DNA from: Stenogyne calaminthoides
Taxonomy: Eukaryota; Streptophyta; Magnoliopsida; Lamiales; Lamiaceae
Length of the DNA stretch: 64,000 nucleotides
Direction: 5' to 3'
NCBI GenBank assembly: GCA_037126765.1
Contig: JBBCBC010000027.1
Location: 5,790,406-5,854,405, forward strand
Under the pieces are notes generated by a model. The model searched no databases and was not told the DNA's origin. It worked only from the letters and a program-made list of their open reading frames with translations. Made by a program: the position numbers and the translations under genes. This document shows positions 1 to 11,033 of this stretch, piece after piece. Positions within the stretch are counted from its first letter, which is position 1. Each line of letters opens with the position of its first letter.

Positions 1-229
1 GAGGCTCCTCCCTCGCTCTCTTGCGGGTAGGCTCAGGAGTAGGCTCCCTTTGTTTCCTCTTGCCTCGGTCGGCAGCTGAGGGGCCAAACGGGGCTGAGCT
101 CGGTGGGAGAAGGTCGGCGGCCTGCACGTGCTTCATTTAGCCCAAGACCGATTTCTTCCTGGAGACCATCACTGCTGCAGAAGGTTGGCGGCGATAGACC
201 GGGATGTCGGGGTCTGCATGACGAAAGGG

Positions 230-465
230 TCAGGCGACTAAAAAAAAAAAGGGAGGGAAATTTAACGAAGGTAAAAATAACCAAGTCGCAGAGCGCCACT
301 CAAAAGGGATGTTCAGGTGGCGGGGGTAAGTGTAGAGCTCGGCTTTCAACCGATCGAGCTCGGAGTTGAGGGTGTTGACGTCGCAACAGCCCAACTCGGT
401 GTGTCGAACAGTCCTGAACACCTCTTGGAAATCCCAAAACAGGTCGGCGGTCGAGGGCGCGAATA
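230..465 (-). pseudogene. Possible second exon of the antisense accessory ORF
   Basis: Downstream of the CCTTTTGCAG acceptor the minus strand encodes a short helical, charged stretch (FWDFQEVFRTVRHTELG, then LNSELDRLKAEL) that looks like the coiled-coil segment often following the gypsy-type domain. It ends at a stop after a poly-pyrimidine tract (tttttttttt near 240-250), which itself could be the acceptor of another intron. The remaining bases 1-229 show no clear domain. The assignment depends on the proposed splice, which I infer from motif only. Confidence 0.35.
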
Positions 466-529
466 CTGCAAAAGGAAAAGGAGAATTAGATCAGTATGAC
501 CTCAGAAGTATGAAAATAAGAATTTACCA

Positions 530-1473
530 TGTTCGATGCGGGGTGCATAATTCGTGGGGACCCGGATGGGCAATGTGCTCGAAGGGTCCGTCGACTCCCA
601 AGCGCCCCCGACGAACCACCATTTTCGATGCCATTCCATGACTTTGTTCAGGATCCCGCTCACGAGCTCCTGCCCCTTGCGAAGTCGCACGACATTATAA
701 CCGCCGGCTTGAAAGATCGGCGACATCACATAAGCGATCTCGCCAGGGGTCGGCATCCGATGTAGCCCGGCCAGACCAAGAATAGTCATTGTCGATAGAA
801 TATAACTCCAGCCTTTCGGAGTAATTTGAGTGAGGCTCTGGTTCCAAGCCGCTAGCAGGTGGGAGATCATCGGATGAAGGGGAAAGCGAATCCCGACCTC
901 CATTGAGTGCTCGTTGTTGGCTATCATCCCTGGCGGCAGTTGGTCGGCACTCTCTTCGGAGGTCGCCCTATAGAAGTGTACGTCTCGGGGCACTTTGTAT
1001 AATCGTCAGAGGGAGCGCACATGCCAATCAGTCAAGGTCGACCTATACCGGGGCAAGTTGGAGGCCATATACTCGGAACGAATTGACCTTCTGTATGAGC
1101 GCTCAGGTCGCTTGTAAGGGGCCTTGGCCGAGTAGGATTGGTAGTCGAAGGCCCGTACATAGGCCCCATAATCCCGGGTCAGAGCCGAGGTACCAGCGGG
1201 CTCCTCCCCTTCTGACGTGGCCGGTTTGAGCTTACTGATATCCAAAGGAGGAAGATGGGTAATATCCTCCAACTCTTGAAGAAAGCGTTCGTCCATTTCT
1301 TTGGTGTCACGGACGATGCATCGGATAGTTGGGGACGAAGACCCACCCTCGCGGCCGGCAGTGGAGCGAGAGGCGCGGAGTTGTTGGAGCTGGGCTATGG
1401 CGACATTATCCTCGTCGAAAGATGAAGAGACCGAAGGACGCGGTGAGGCGGGTGTGGGAGAGCCGGAAGCCAT
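530..1473 (-). pseudogene. Antisense accessory ORF (putative gypsy-type transposon domain), exon 1
   Basis: The minus-strand frame starts at ATG 1473 (MASGSPTPASPRP...) and runs through a low-complexity Ser/Pro N-terminus to a conserved block. That block reads PRDVHFYRATSEESADQLPP, then a stretch with EVGIRFPLHP, and ends near 530. It matches what I know of the plant 'putative gypsy type transposon' domain in antisense ORFs of Tat elements. One in-frame TGA (about 1006) splits it; CGA to TGA is the simplest cause. A splice-donor-like AACATG|GTAAAT sits at the 3' end, with an acceptor-like CCTTTTGCAG about 65 bases on, suggesting a short intron. Role unknown; such ORFs are thought non-structural. 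Probably dead in this copy. Confidence 0.62.
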
Positions 1474-1916
1474 ATGAAGAGAGTAGAAGAGGGAAAAATT
1501 ACCTGGGTGTGATCTCGTCGGAGTCTCACTGGAGAGGAAGAAGCTCGAGTATGAGGGAAGGCTGGAGCAAGCGCGAAGGGGAAGTAACAACAGGTGTGGA
1601 ACCCTAGTCCCTTTTATAGAAGAAAGCGGGGGCCAAATTTCAATAAAGACATAAGTTGGACTGCTCTCTAAGGAACGAAGTCGCACGGGACACGCGTGAC
1701 CGGCACCGCGCTCACCGATTGAAGAAGCCTGCGACGCATGACCTCATCCGCCTGCAGCATCATCATGGCAAAATCCATCGAATACCATACAAATCGGCAC
1801 AACGGTCCACTTTCCAATGACCCACCAGGCATCTCGGGGATGCTTCTCGAGGTCGATTCTCCCCAAGTCGTTCTAGTTATGGATCAAGTCCAGGCCCCGA
1901 TGCTAGCACGCGACCT

Positions 1917-1932
1917 CGACTTGAGGGGCAAT
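1917..1932 (+). other. Polypurine tract of the Tat element
   Basis: The sequence acttgaggggcaat lies immediately upstream of the LTR start TGTTG at 1933. A purine run at this spot primes plus-strand DNA synthesis in LTR retrotransposons, and it fixes the + orientation of the element. Confidence 0.65.
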
Positions 1933-2509
1933 TGTTGTACCATGGAATATTCCTACCTGGTGAAGTAGTCAATAGAAGCGACTTTGATGGAAATGGGAGG
2001 TCGTAGAACGACTTCCTCATGAAGAAGAGAAGGTCGCATATCGGTTTGAGGAGAAGATGGTCGCCATCGACCTTGAGGAAGGCTGCAAGCCGGAAGCGAC
2101 ATCCAGCGGCTGTAATTGGTAAAGATACGAATAACTGAGCGCGGTTAACGCGGGGTAAGCAAGGCAAGTACATCCGGATGCGGATATCACGGATTCAGCC
2201 GAGGAAACCCTAGATTTGGCGGCAGAAGCTTGGCAAGCCCGCTAAGAGAAGCCCATGAAGGAGAAAAACCCTAGTTTCAGGTCTATAAATACAACATGTA
2301 ACTCTCGTTATAAAAGGATGAAAAAATTCTAGTACTTTAGGCAGAAAATATAGTGAAATACTCCTGGCTTGGGCGCCCCCAGATGTAGTCTTGTTCAAAA
2401 GACGAACTGGGTAACCAAACTCACAGCGCATCCTCATATTTGTTACTTGTTATCTGTTTGATCCATTTCATAATCACGTTGTCCTAGATATAAAATCGAG
2501 GTCACAACA
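1933..2509 (+). repeat. 3' LTR of the Tat-lineage gypsy element
   Basis: This 577-bp LTR begins TGTTGTACC and ends GGTCACAACA, an inverted TGTTG/CAACA pair. A TATA-like motif (tctataaataca, about 2281-2292) precedes a likely transcript-start region. Copia coding sequence resumes at the next base. No second copy is in the window, so the ends rest on the terminal inverted motif and the coding junction. Confidence 0.65.
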
Positions 2510-2511
2510 AA

Positions 2512-4667
2512 ACCAAAGGTGAAAAGGGTTATCTTGTGAGATATCCTAAGGAAACGAGAGGATATTATTTCTATCTACCTGAGAAACAAACAATAATTGT
2601 TTCTAGGCAGGCTAGGTTCCTCGAAGAAGACCATGTCTTCAAGGACCAAAGCCGTAAGAAGATAGTACTTGAAGAAATTCAAGAACCACAAGATAACCAA
2701 GAGACTGATACCTTGTCAAAGAAACGTGACATGGAATCAGTGGGAGCATTCAGCAGCTCACATGGTGGAAGTTTATCACTTAGTGATCCTCTTTCATCTA
2801 GTGGGAGCGTAATTGGAGTTGCATTGCCTTCGCAACAAACTCCAAGTGGGCTGAATGAGAACAACATAGTTCAAACTTCCGCCCAAGATGCATCAGAAAT
2901 TGTTGCTCTTGAGGACTCTCCGGACATTGATGAAATCAATGCACCATAAAATTTTCACGATCAGAATGTACAGCCTGCACAACCACAGCCCCGTAAGTTC
3001 ACTAGGATTTGTAATCCGCCCACTAGATATTATGGGTTCCTCGTAGAGGAACATGATGACGTGGAGATTCTGGATAAAGACGATCCCAGAACTTACACTA
3101 AGGCAACATTAGATGTTGACTCGGAGAAGTGGCATGAAGCCATGAAATCCGAGATGGACTCATTGTACACAAATCAAGTCTAGGACTTGGTTGAATTGCC
3201 GAAAGGGGTAAAACCCATAGGTTGCAAATGGGTCTACAAGCGTAAGACCGATGCAAACGGCAAGGTACAAACCTACAAGGCTAGGTTGGTAGCAAAAGGT
3301 TATAATCAATGCGAAGGCATAGACTATGATGAGACTTTCTCACCTGTTGCCAAGATCAAGTCCATTCGAATTTTACTTGCTGTAGCAGCACATCTAGATT
3401 ATGAGATTTGACAGATGGATGTCAAAACAACCTTCCTCAATGGAAACATTGATAAGGAGGTGTTTATGACTCAACCAGAAGGTTTTGTATCTAAGCTAAA
3501 ATCTAATCTTGTGTGCAAGCTTAAACGGTCCATTTATGGATTAAAGCAAGCTTCTAGGAGTTGGAATATCCGATTTGATGAGGCTGTCAAATCATTTGAC
3601 TTCATCAGAAATTCGAAAGATCCATGCGTTTATCGTAAACGCAGTGGGAGAAATATTGGTTTCATAGTTATGTATATCGATGGCATACTAATTATGGGAA
3701 ACAACATTCCTCTTATGCAGTCGGTTAAAGATTGGCTATCAAGGACCTTCATGATGAAGGACCTTGGTGAGGCATGTTACATCTTAGGGATCAAGATCCA
3801 TAGGGTTAGATCCAAGAAGATGTTGGGACTGTCACAGTCAACCTACGTAGATAAGGTGCTAAAGCGATTTGCGATGGAGAACTCTAAGATAGGTTCTCTA
3901 CCATCATGTCATGGGATAAAGCTGTCTAAGAAGGATTGTCCTTCTACAGAAGCTGATATCCGGCGCATGAAGGATATACCATATGCATCTGCAATTGGCT
4001 CCATCATGTACGCCATGACTTGCACAAGGCCAGATGTGGCCTTCGCTGTTAGCACTACTGGTAGATACCAGCAGAATCCAAGTGCACCACACTGGATTGC
4101 TGTCAAGAACATTCTTAACTACCTTAGACGTACTAAAGACTGTTTCTTGGTCTACGCAGGACAGTCAGAGCTAGTTGCCACTGGCTATGCTGATGCAAGT
4201 TTCTAATCTGATTGTGATGATAACAAATCACAGTCGAGCTATGTTTTCGTTCTCAATGGTGGGGCGGTTAGTTAGAATAGTTCCAAACAAGAGACTACAG
4301 CAGATTCAACAACCGAAGCTGAGTACATTGCTGAGGCCGAAGCTGCCAATGAAGTTGTCTGGATAAAACAGTTCTTAAATGAACTAGGGGTAGTTCCGAG
4401 TGCTAGTAGTCCAATAAAGTTGTATTGTGACAATACTGGTGCGGTTGCGCAAGCTAAGGAACCAAGATCCAATAACAGAAACAAGCATGTACCGAGGCGT
4501 TATCACTTGATAAGGGAGATAATCGCTAGAGGAGAGATAGAGTTAGATCGTGTCCCCACGGAGGATAACCTGGCTGATCCTTTCACCAAGGCTTTGAGTG
4601 TCCATGTACACACTAGACATTTTGATGGTCTAGGGGTTGAACATGTAGGTGATTGACTCTAGTTCAA
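2512..4667 (+). pseudogene. Copia pol fragment: integrase C-terminus, RT, RNase H
   Basis: One continuous frame holds, in order: the integrase C-terminal end (GYYFYLPEKQTIIVSRQARF, about 2560), a variable linker, reverse transcriptase (GCKWVYKRKTDANGK about 3220; MDVKTTFLNG about 3415; KRSIYGLKQAS about 3525) and RNase H (STTEAEYIAEAEAANEVVW about 4310; CDNTGA about 4426; NLADPFTKAL about 4567). In-frame stops lie at 2947, 3181, 3412, 4204 and 4273, and there is no frameshift. The catalytic YVDD box is YIDG (about 3673), losing one metal-binding aspartate, so reverse transcriptase is inactive whatever happens at the stops. The reading frame ends just before the polypurine tract. Confidence 0.88.
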
Positions 4668-4676
4668 GTGGGAGAT
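4662..4676 (+). other. Polypurine tract of the Angela-like Copia
   Basis: The run ttcaagtgggagat directly precedes the LTR start TGTTAGTG at 4677. It is the expected plus-strand primer and resembles the tracts of the other Angela-like elements here (aagtgggagat in reverse at 38346). Confidence 0.75.
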
Positions 4677-6284
4677 TGTTAGTGTTAGTGTCCTAGAGAC
4701 AATCTTTTATAAGGACATAATACTCAGATAATATTCAGTATTGGTTTAATATTATTATTTGTTTAATATTAAATGTATGGCGTTACACTCATTAGAATAT
4801 TATGTTTGATTGTTTGCATTTATTCTTATATGTGTTCCCTTGAACCACTGCTATCATTGAGTGAGTGAGAACTCAGATGACTTAAGCATGATTCTTAAAT
4901 AGCCCCAATCGAGGATCATCAAGAAAGGGATATTGATGATGCAACGGAGATTGGTGTGCGATCTGCATCATACTCTTAGAGAGTGTAGTAAGATCCCACT
5001 TACTACGAGATACTAAGTATCTCATGATGGATGCACAAATACCTTAGAGGGTATTGGTATACCCATCCGAGAAATCGTTTGATGTAGTTCTACTATATGT
5101 GTCTACGGGTGTCTTGGTTAGTGGGAGCGATGCGATACTCCTTTGACTTGAGGTCAATACGCACGACATGTGTGGAGTGATGAACTTTGACCATGACCGA
5201 CGCTTGCACCCGTCTATGGGTAGATATGTCTTGGATTGGGTTCATCACAAAGTGCATGTGCGTGGTAGTTTAACCAAGAAAATGATTCATTCCTCAAAGT
5301 GGATTTAGAGAGAATACTCACCTTCTCATCATAATTGGATCTAAGTCATTGGCCAATGCACGTCAACTTAGACTTTGTGACTAAGTGTGACACTAATGAT
5401 CAATTAGTAATTTGAGATAAATTGATTAAGTTATATGAATAGACACTTCATCATGTTCAAGACTAATCGAGTATTCGTGAATGAAAGGAGGTAATCACAA
5501 TTGTCCACGTTACAGTTACAGGTAGTTGCATGTTTCTCGCAACGTAACTCATATATTGAGAATGTCTGATTTATTGACTAGGGTTCAATTAAGACCATTA
5601 GTTTGACTAATCGCTCGATATATGAGGGCCTATGGGTCACACAACAAGTAGTTCCCTTTTACGGATTATAGTTGGTTGATTAAATGTTAAATTGGATTTA
5701 ATATTTAATTTATGGAGAAGAAATTAATAATAGATTAATTTGGAATTAATTATTATTAATATTATTTAATTGAATTAGATTTAATTAAATAAGGATTCCC
5801 AATAATTATATTTGGAATATTATTATAGGATTTAATTTATATGGAAATAAATCGTAGAGATTTTCATATAACGCATTTAAATCCGTAGAGATTTATATGG
5901 GGAAATAAATCGTAGAGATTTATTTAAATAAAGATTAGGGTTTTAATTCCCTAATTGGGCTAGCTTAAGAGTTAAGCTGGGTCTCCCCTATATATACAGA
6001 CTCTTGGGAATTCACAAACAACGTAACTTCATATTCTCTCCATAAGATCTAAAGTTTTGATTTTCCTAGCTGATTCAACTTGGGATTCAACACTGGCAGA
6101 ATCGAGCAGATCCGTTCTAGGGGATTATGTGGATACCATAGTGGAGGAATCTGTACTACAGTTATTGTAAGATTTATTGTTATTATTATTGTAATCCTTT
6201 CTGTGCAATTAACTGTTCGTTGTTGGTGAACTTTAATTTCCGCTGCACATGTATTACGTGTTTACGTGCCTCTAAATTTCAACA
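4677..6284 (+). repeat. 3' LTR, 1608 bp, Angela-like Copia family
   Basis: It begins TGTTAGTGTTAGTGTCC and ends ATTTCAACA. A second copy of the family starts at 62665 and matches through long stretches (for example the tactacgagat and catgatggatgcac segments), confirming it as an LTR. The U3 contains short imperfect repeats (5770-5940) built on atttatatggggaaataaatcgtagag. A TATA-like ctatatata lies at 5989-5996. Confidence 0.82.
5989..5996 (+). promoter_or_regulatory. TATA-like box in the Angela-like LTR
   Basis: The motif cccctatatatacagact is preserved as actatatatctgactc near 63950 in the second LTR copy. Its place, about 70% into the LTR, fits a U3 core promoter. Activity is inferred. 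Confidence 0.55.
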
Positions 6285-8244
6285 AAGTCAACCGTTGGTT
6301 GCGGAGGAATAGTGATCTCTTCTTCAGCTTCAGTTTGAAGCCCAATCTCACAGATGCAGTAGGAAGTGCAGCAGGCTCCTGAGGGGTTTCTCCCATCGTA
6401 ATCATCTGAAGTTCAGGAAAATCCTGAGATTGTTCCCCATAAGCGGATGCTCCAGCTTTAGCACGTTTCTGACTACCCTCAGCAGGGTCCTTATCAGTTC
6501 TGTTCTGAGAGGGATCTTCCTTGTCCTGTCCCTCATCAGTTTTCTCGGACTGATCCACATCCTTCCTCTCAGCCACTTTCTTCTTGATCAGTGCATCAAA
6601 CTCAGTAGGTTTGATTCTCAGCCTCTTCTTGTCCAATCCTGAAAAGGCATCTAATTCCGCCACTTTTTCTGCCCAAAAATCTTCTCCTGAAGTTCCCAAT
6701 TCTCTGCATCATGGTGAAAGACTGATTGACAATCAGCATGGCCGTTTTCAGTCCGATGAACATATCCTGAAGATCAGGATAGTTGGCAAGTTCCGGGTAC
6801 TTGTCCAAGACAAAGCGTTCAACTTTCAACCTCTATTCTTTCTCCTCAGCCTCACCTTTCCTGAGTTCAGGAACCGGTGACTCCTCTTTAGAGCTAGAAT
6901 GAGCCTCTGAAGGTGTGGGAATTTTTGGCTCTGTGGGGTGAGTGGGTGGCATCGGTATTTGGGTCTCTTCAGTAGGTTTTTGAGAACCTGTGAAGATTTC
7001 TCTGGTAATACGATCATCCCCAATACTGGTGTTGAGGACATCAATGAACACATCCTCATCCCTTTCAACCTCAGGGATGGTTTCAGCCTCTTTCTCAGCA
7101 GCTTGTGAGATTGCTTTCACAAGAGTGTCCAATGGAGATTTCTCTCCTGGAGCCAATTCACTAGCTTTCCTCAGCCGCTTTTTCCTCTTTTGCTCTTCCT
7201 GAGCCTTCTTCTTTTCACCAATCTCCCTCTTAACTCTCAGAAGTTCAAGAGTTTTCTTCCTCTTCTTAGGCTCTTCTACAACCTTTTCCTCCACCTTCTT
7301 GCCTTTAGTTCTTGTGACATCAGCAATTGTCCGGTTGTCCTGATCAGACTCAGAGCTCTCAATCTCAACTTGCCCTGTCTGCTCCTCAGGCTCACTCTGG
7401 ATAGCCTGCTCTTCAGACTCATCCTGAGCTGTTGAACTCGGACTTTCAGAAATCGTCTGTCTCTTCCTCTGCGACTTTGGCTTCCTGAACATGATCCTAT
7501 TTCGGGAAAATTGAGTTCCAGACAATAGGAACATCTTCTTTCTTGGCAATGTCTCAATCAGAAAACTAATCTTAGTTCCAAAAAAATTGTAAATGCTCCT
7601 TTAGCATATTTCAGTTTCGGACTCTGACTCAATATGCAATCCACTAAGAACTTTAGCCAGTTAAAACTTCTAGAGGGTGAGTCCTCTATTGCAGCCATGA
7701 GTCTCAACTTGTTCCGACTCAACTGCTCTAAACTTCCAGAGGTGCTCATCAAGCACTTGGCTAAAATATCGATCAAAACTTTATAAATAGGTTTTAAACA
7801 CTTTTTGTTTAACGCCCCTTTCAGTTCAACTTTAGACGTAGAAAACCTATCCAAGATTTTTTGTTCATGCCCCAACATATAAACCACAGGGTCATCACCT
7901 CTATCACTTAACTCAAACACAGTATTGATGTTTTGTAGTGACAAGATTACCTCTCTCGTAGAGACTTCTTCGGCTTTGGATTTTGCATTGGTGCCGAAAC
8001 TTAGTTGTGAGACCAGAGAGCCATTTTCTCCTTCTCTAAGATTTACCACAAACTGCAGAACTTCTTGTGTTAATTCTGACTCCGGTGTATTGCTCACTAG
8101 CTTATCCAACCGCGCCATTCGAAGCAGATTCAAGGTTTCTTCTTCAACCAGCGTTGTCTTGTTGTCGATCATTGCAACAACGTGCTCGAAGTATGGTTTA
8201 TCAGTTACAAGGTTTTTAATCATCGCGTAATTGGAAAACTCCAT
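6285..8244 (-). pseudogene. Sirevirus accessory (env-like) gene, frameshifted and truncated
   Basis: The gene starts at ATG 8244 (MEFSNYAMIKNLV...). The N-terminal domain (to about 7560) contains VFELSDRGDDPVVYMLG and KLRLMAAIEDSPSRSFNW, both shared with the copy at 16081-19457. It continues in other frames (7549 to 6833, then 6699 down) as a charged Glu/Ser/Lys-rich region with runs such as EEKVVEEPKKRKK, and is cut at 6285. No signal peptide or membrane helix is visible. Sireviruses are known to carry an env-like ORF here, but nothing in this sequence supports a membrane envelope protein. At least two frameshifts make it non-functional. Confidence 0.72.
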
Positions 8245-8337
8245 TGAAGGTTTTTGGAATTTGAAGAAACGAAGGGTTTGGATAATTTGGAGGGTTTAAA
8301 AAAGAGTGCAAGTGTTATGATTTTGGAAACTCTGGGG

Positions 8338-8356
8338 TATATATATGATATATGTC
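8338..8356 (-). promoter_or_regulatory. TATA-like element upstream of the accessory gene
   Basis: On the minus strand catatatcatatataTACC lies about 100 bases upstream of the ATG at 8244, followed by a pyrimidine-rich leader lacking upstream ATGs. A comparable CCCTATATATC lies upstream of the homologous gene at 19457. This suggests an internal promoter; transcription is not shown. Confidence 0.4.
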
Positions 8357-9521
8357 CGCGCTGAGAGTGGTTAACAACTTACGAGCAAGTGGATGGAGAC
8401 AATATTTCTATGGCCAATAGTTCAGTTTGCAAGGCGGTTGGAATAGGCTCAATTCGATTACGGACACATGATTGTAAATTTTGAACATTGAATGATGTTA
8501 GACATGTTCCACAAATGACGAAAAATCTGTATCACTTAGTCTTCTAGACAGTAAGGGTTTCAGTTTCAGAGGTGAAGGTGGAGTTCTGTATGTCTACAAG
8601 GGTTCTAATGTGGTTCTGAAAGGTATGAAGCGAGGAACTTTGTACTTTTTGCAAGATTCAACGCTATCTGACTCTACTGTTGTTGCATCATCAGAAGTTC
8701 ACAAAGACGACTTGACTAAGTTATGGCACATGAGACTTGGCCACATGAGTGAACGAGGGATGTAAATTCTGTCGAAATATGATTTTCTTGGTGGCCACAA
8801 GGTCACTAGTCTTGGTTTCTGTGAGCACTGTGTTTTTGGGAAGCTTCATCGCAACAAGTTTCCCAAGGCAATTCACAGAATAAAAGGCACACTTGATTAT
8901 ATCCATTCTGATTGTTGGGGACCTTCTCGTGTTGAATCTTTAGGAGGCAGTAGATACTTTGTGTCTATGATTGATGACTACTCAAGAATGACTTGGGTAA
9001 TTATGATGAAGCATAAAAGTGAAGCTTTTAAGAGTTTCAAGGAATGGAAGACGTTGGTGGAAAATCAAACATGGAAGAAAATCAAAAGACTGCGAACTGA
9101 TAATGGTCTGGAATTCTGTTCTTCTGATTTCGATGAGTTCTGCAAGAATGAAGAGATCGCAAGAAATCATACAGTACGAGATACAACACAACATAATGGT
9201 GTAGCAGAACGCATGAATCAGACACTTCTGGAGAGAGCTCGATGCATGCTCTCTAATGCTGGATTAGCCAGAATATTTTGGGTAGAAGCGGTCAGTACGA
9301 CATGTTACCTGATAAATCGTGCACCTCACACAAGGATCAACCTCAAAACACCTTACGAGGTGTGGTCTGGTAAGTCTGTAGATTACTCTAATTTGAGAGC
9401 TTTTGGATGTACTGTTTATTATCATGTAAATGAGGGTAAATTGGAGTCAAGGGCGAAGAAAGGAGTTTTTGTGGGTTATGGAAACAATGTTAAGGGGTAT
9501 AGAATCTGGTCTCCATCATAA

Positions 9522-9960
9522 AGTAAAGTCATACTTAGCAAAATGTTATTTTTGATGAGAATTCTATGTTTAACCCCACTGTGAAGTCTATTGTTGTATC
9601 AGAAAACAATAGTGTTGATAAACAGGTGGAGTAGAGTGAGTCACAAAAGGAAGATGGAGAACAACACTCACATTCTGACATCGAGCTGAAAGATGCATCA
9701 CCACCAGAATCTCAACCATCTGAGACAAGACCGTACAGTATAGCTCTTGATCGAGCTAGAAGGATTGGAGTTGAGGCTCCGATGGCGATATAGGTTTGAG
9801 GATATGGTGGGTTATGCATAGCAGATTGCTGAAGAGGTGGATTCTCATGAGCCATCCACCTACAAAGAAGTTGCTTCATGTACAGAGTCTACCCAATGGC
9901 TTGCTGCCATGGGAGATGAGATGGAGTCACTTCACAAGAATATGACTTGGGAGTTAGTCA
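9522..9960 (+). other. Variable linker between integrase and RT in the Tork-like element
   Basis: The frame continues past the TAA at 9519 as SKVILSKNVIFDENSMF, a normal Copia integrase tail, then a Ser/Glu-rich hydrophilic linker with further stops. No independent gene is seen. It is the usual low-conservation spacer of Copia polyproteins. Confidence 0.6.
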
Positions 9961-11028
9961 AGAAGCCTCCGGAGAGAAAGATTATTACATGTAAGTGAGT
10001 CTTCAAGAAGAAGGAAGAAATATCACCTGCTGAGGGTATCAGGTATAAGGCAAGAGTCGTTGCTAGGGGGTTCCATCAGAAAGAGGGAGTAGACTATGAT
10101 GAGATTTTCTCACCTGTGGTCAGACATACTTCTATTAGAGTGTTACTTCAAATGGTAGCACATCAGGACCTGGAACTTGAACAACTCGATGTGAAGACAA
10201 CTTTTCTACACGGAGAGTTGGATAAAGAGATATACATGACCCAGTCAGATGGTTTCCAAGTTCCCGAGAAAGAAGAGTATGTTTGCAAATTGAAGAAGTC
10301 CTTATATGGGCTAAAGCAGTCTCCAAGGCAGTGGTACAAGAGATTTGATGGTTATATGACACATCTTGGCTACAACAGGAGTCCGTATGATAGTTGTGTG
10401 TATCAAAACAAGCTGGAAGATGATTCATTTATTTACTTGGTCTTATATGTTGATGATATGCTGATAGCTGCAAAGAACAAGTCAGATATTCAGAAGTTAA
10501 AAGGTCTTCTCAGTGCTGAGTTTGAGATGAAGGATTTGGGTGCTGCCCAGAAAATTTTGGGAATAGAGATTCATAGGGATAGAAGGCAGAAGAAACTTTT
10601 CCTTTCACAAAAGGATTAAATTCAGAAGATATTATCAAGGTTTGGTATGTCTACAGCTAAACCTATTGATACTCCAAGTGCTGGCAAATATTCATTTGTC
10701 AATTGCTTTCGCTCCTAAATCTGCTGAGGAGAAGGAGTACATGTCTCGGGTTCCCTATGCTAGTGCAGTAGGGAGTTTGATGTATGCTATTGTCTGTACT
10801 AGACCTGATCTTGCACATGTTGTTAGTGTTGTCAGCAGGTTTATGGCTCAACCTGGAAAGGAACATTGGTAGGCTGTGAAGAGGATATTTCGGTACCTTT
10901 GAGGTACATCTGATGTCGGTCTCATATATGGAGGTGATACGAATTGTTTAGTTTCAGGCTACTGTGATTCTGATTATGCAGAAGATGTTGACAGTAGAAG
11001 GTCTATGACCGGTTATGCTTTTACTCTA

Positions 11029-11033
11029 GGTGG
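11029..11033. repeat. Target-site duplication, left copy (GGTGG)
   Basis: GGTGG precedes the LTR start TGTTGGGG at 11034 and is repeated after the LTR end at 34793-34797. Removing one copy and the 23.8 kb between them restores the RNase H reading frame, FTLGG to GSVVSW. Confidence 0.92.

Larger units (their letters stand above)
1..2509 (+). mobile_element. 3' end of a Tat-lineage Ty3/gypsy retrotransposon (left end outside window)
   Basis: A + strand element is inferred from a polypurine tract (gaggggcaat) directly followed by an LTR that begins TGTTG and ends CAACA. The internal part carries a long antisense ORF between the (unseen) pol and the 3' LTR, a layout known from Tat-lineage elements such as Grande and Retand. 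The LTR abuts Copia coding sequence at 2510, so this element is inserted in the integrase C-terminal coding region of the Copia that follows. Bases 2510-2514 (aacca) would be the right-hand target-site copy. The left copy lies outside the window. No gypsy pol is visible, so the lineage rests on layout and the antisense ORF. Confidence 0.7.
2510..6284 (+). mobile_element. BARE-1/Angela-like Ty1/Copia element, interrupted on the left
   Basis: The visible part runs from the integrase C-terminus through reverse transcriptase and RNase H to a complete 3' LTR. Upstream parts (gag, protease, integrase core, 5' LTR) lie beyond the gypsy insertion, outside the window. Motifs match the Angela/BARE lineage: MKDLGEACYILGIKI, IPYASAIGSIMYAMTCTRPD and NLADPFTKAL. 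The element is itself inserted into a Sirevirus accessory gene at 6285. Bases 6285-6289 (aagtc) would be the right-hand target-site copy. An LTR of the same family appears at 62665. Confidence 0.82.
6285..8395 (-). mobile_element. Sirevirus (Copia SIRE) relic, accessory-gene region only
   Basis: This minus-strand segment is homologous at protein level to the accessory gene of the Sirevirus at 13532-27797 (shared ELSDRGEDP-type and LRLMAAIEDSP motifs). It lacks pol and LTRs. Its left end is cut by the Copia LTR at 6284 and its right end meets Tork-like Copia sequence near 8396. The right junction has no recognisable element end, so a deletion is likely. Confidence 0.7.
8396..11033 (+). pseudogene. 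Tork/Tnt1-like Copia pol, left part (protease to RNase H)
   Basis: A decayed protease/GAG-pre region (GDNISMANSSVCKAVGIGS about 8398; LWHMRLGHMSERGM about 8722) leads into an integrase core open from 8961 to 9521 (IDDYSRMTWVIMMKHKSEAF, RLRTDNGLEFC, HNGVAERMNQTLLERARCM). Reverse transcriptase spans about 9990-10620 (LDVKTTFLHGELDKEIYM, LYGLKQSPRQWYKRFDGYM, intact YVDD at about 10450), followed by the start of RNase H. Stops include TGA in KWVFKKK (9997), TAA at 10617, and TAG and TGA near 10870 and 10900. The 5' part, with gag and the 5' LTR, is missing. The frame is cut at 11033 and resumes at 34798. Confidence 0.85.

Noticed and set aside
7190..7435. Hydrophobic + strand frame as a membrane protein
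   Set aside because: It is the shadow of the Lys/Glu-rich minus-strand Sirevirus gene.
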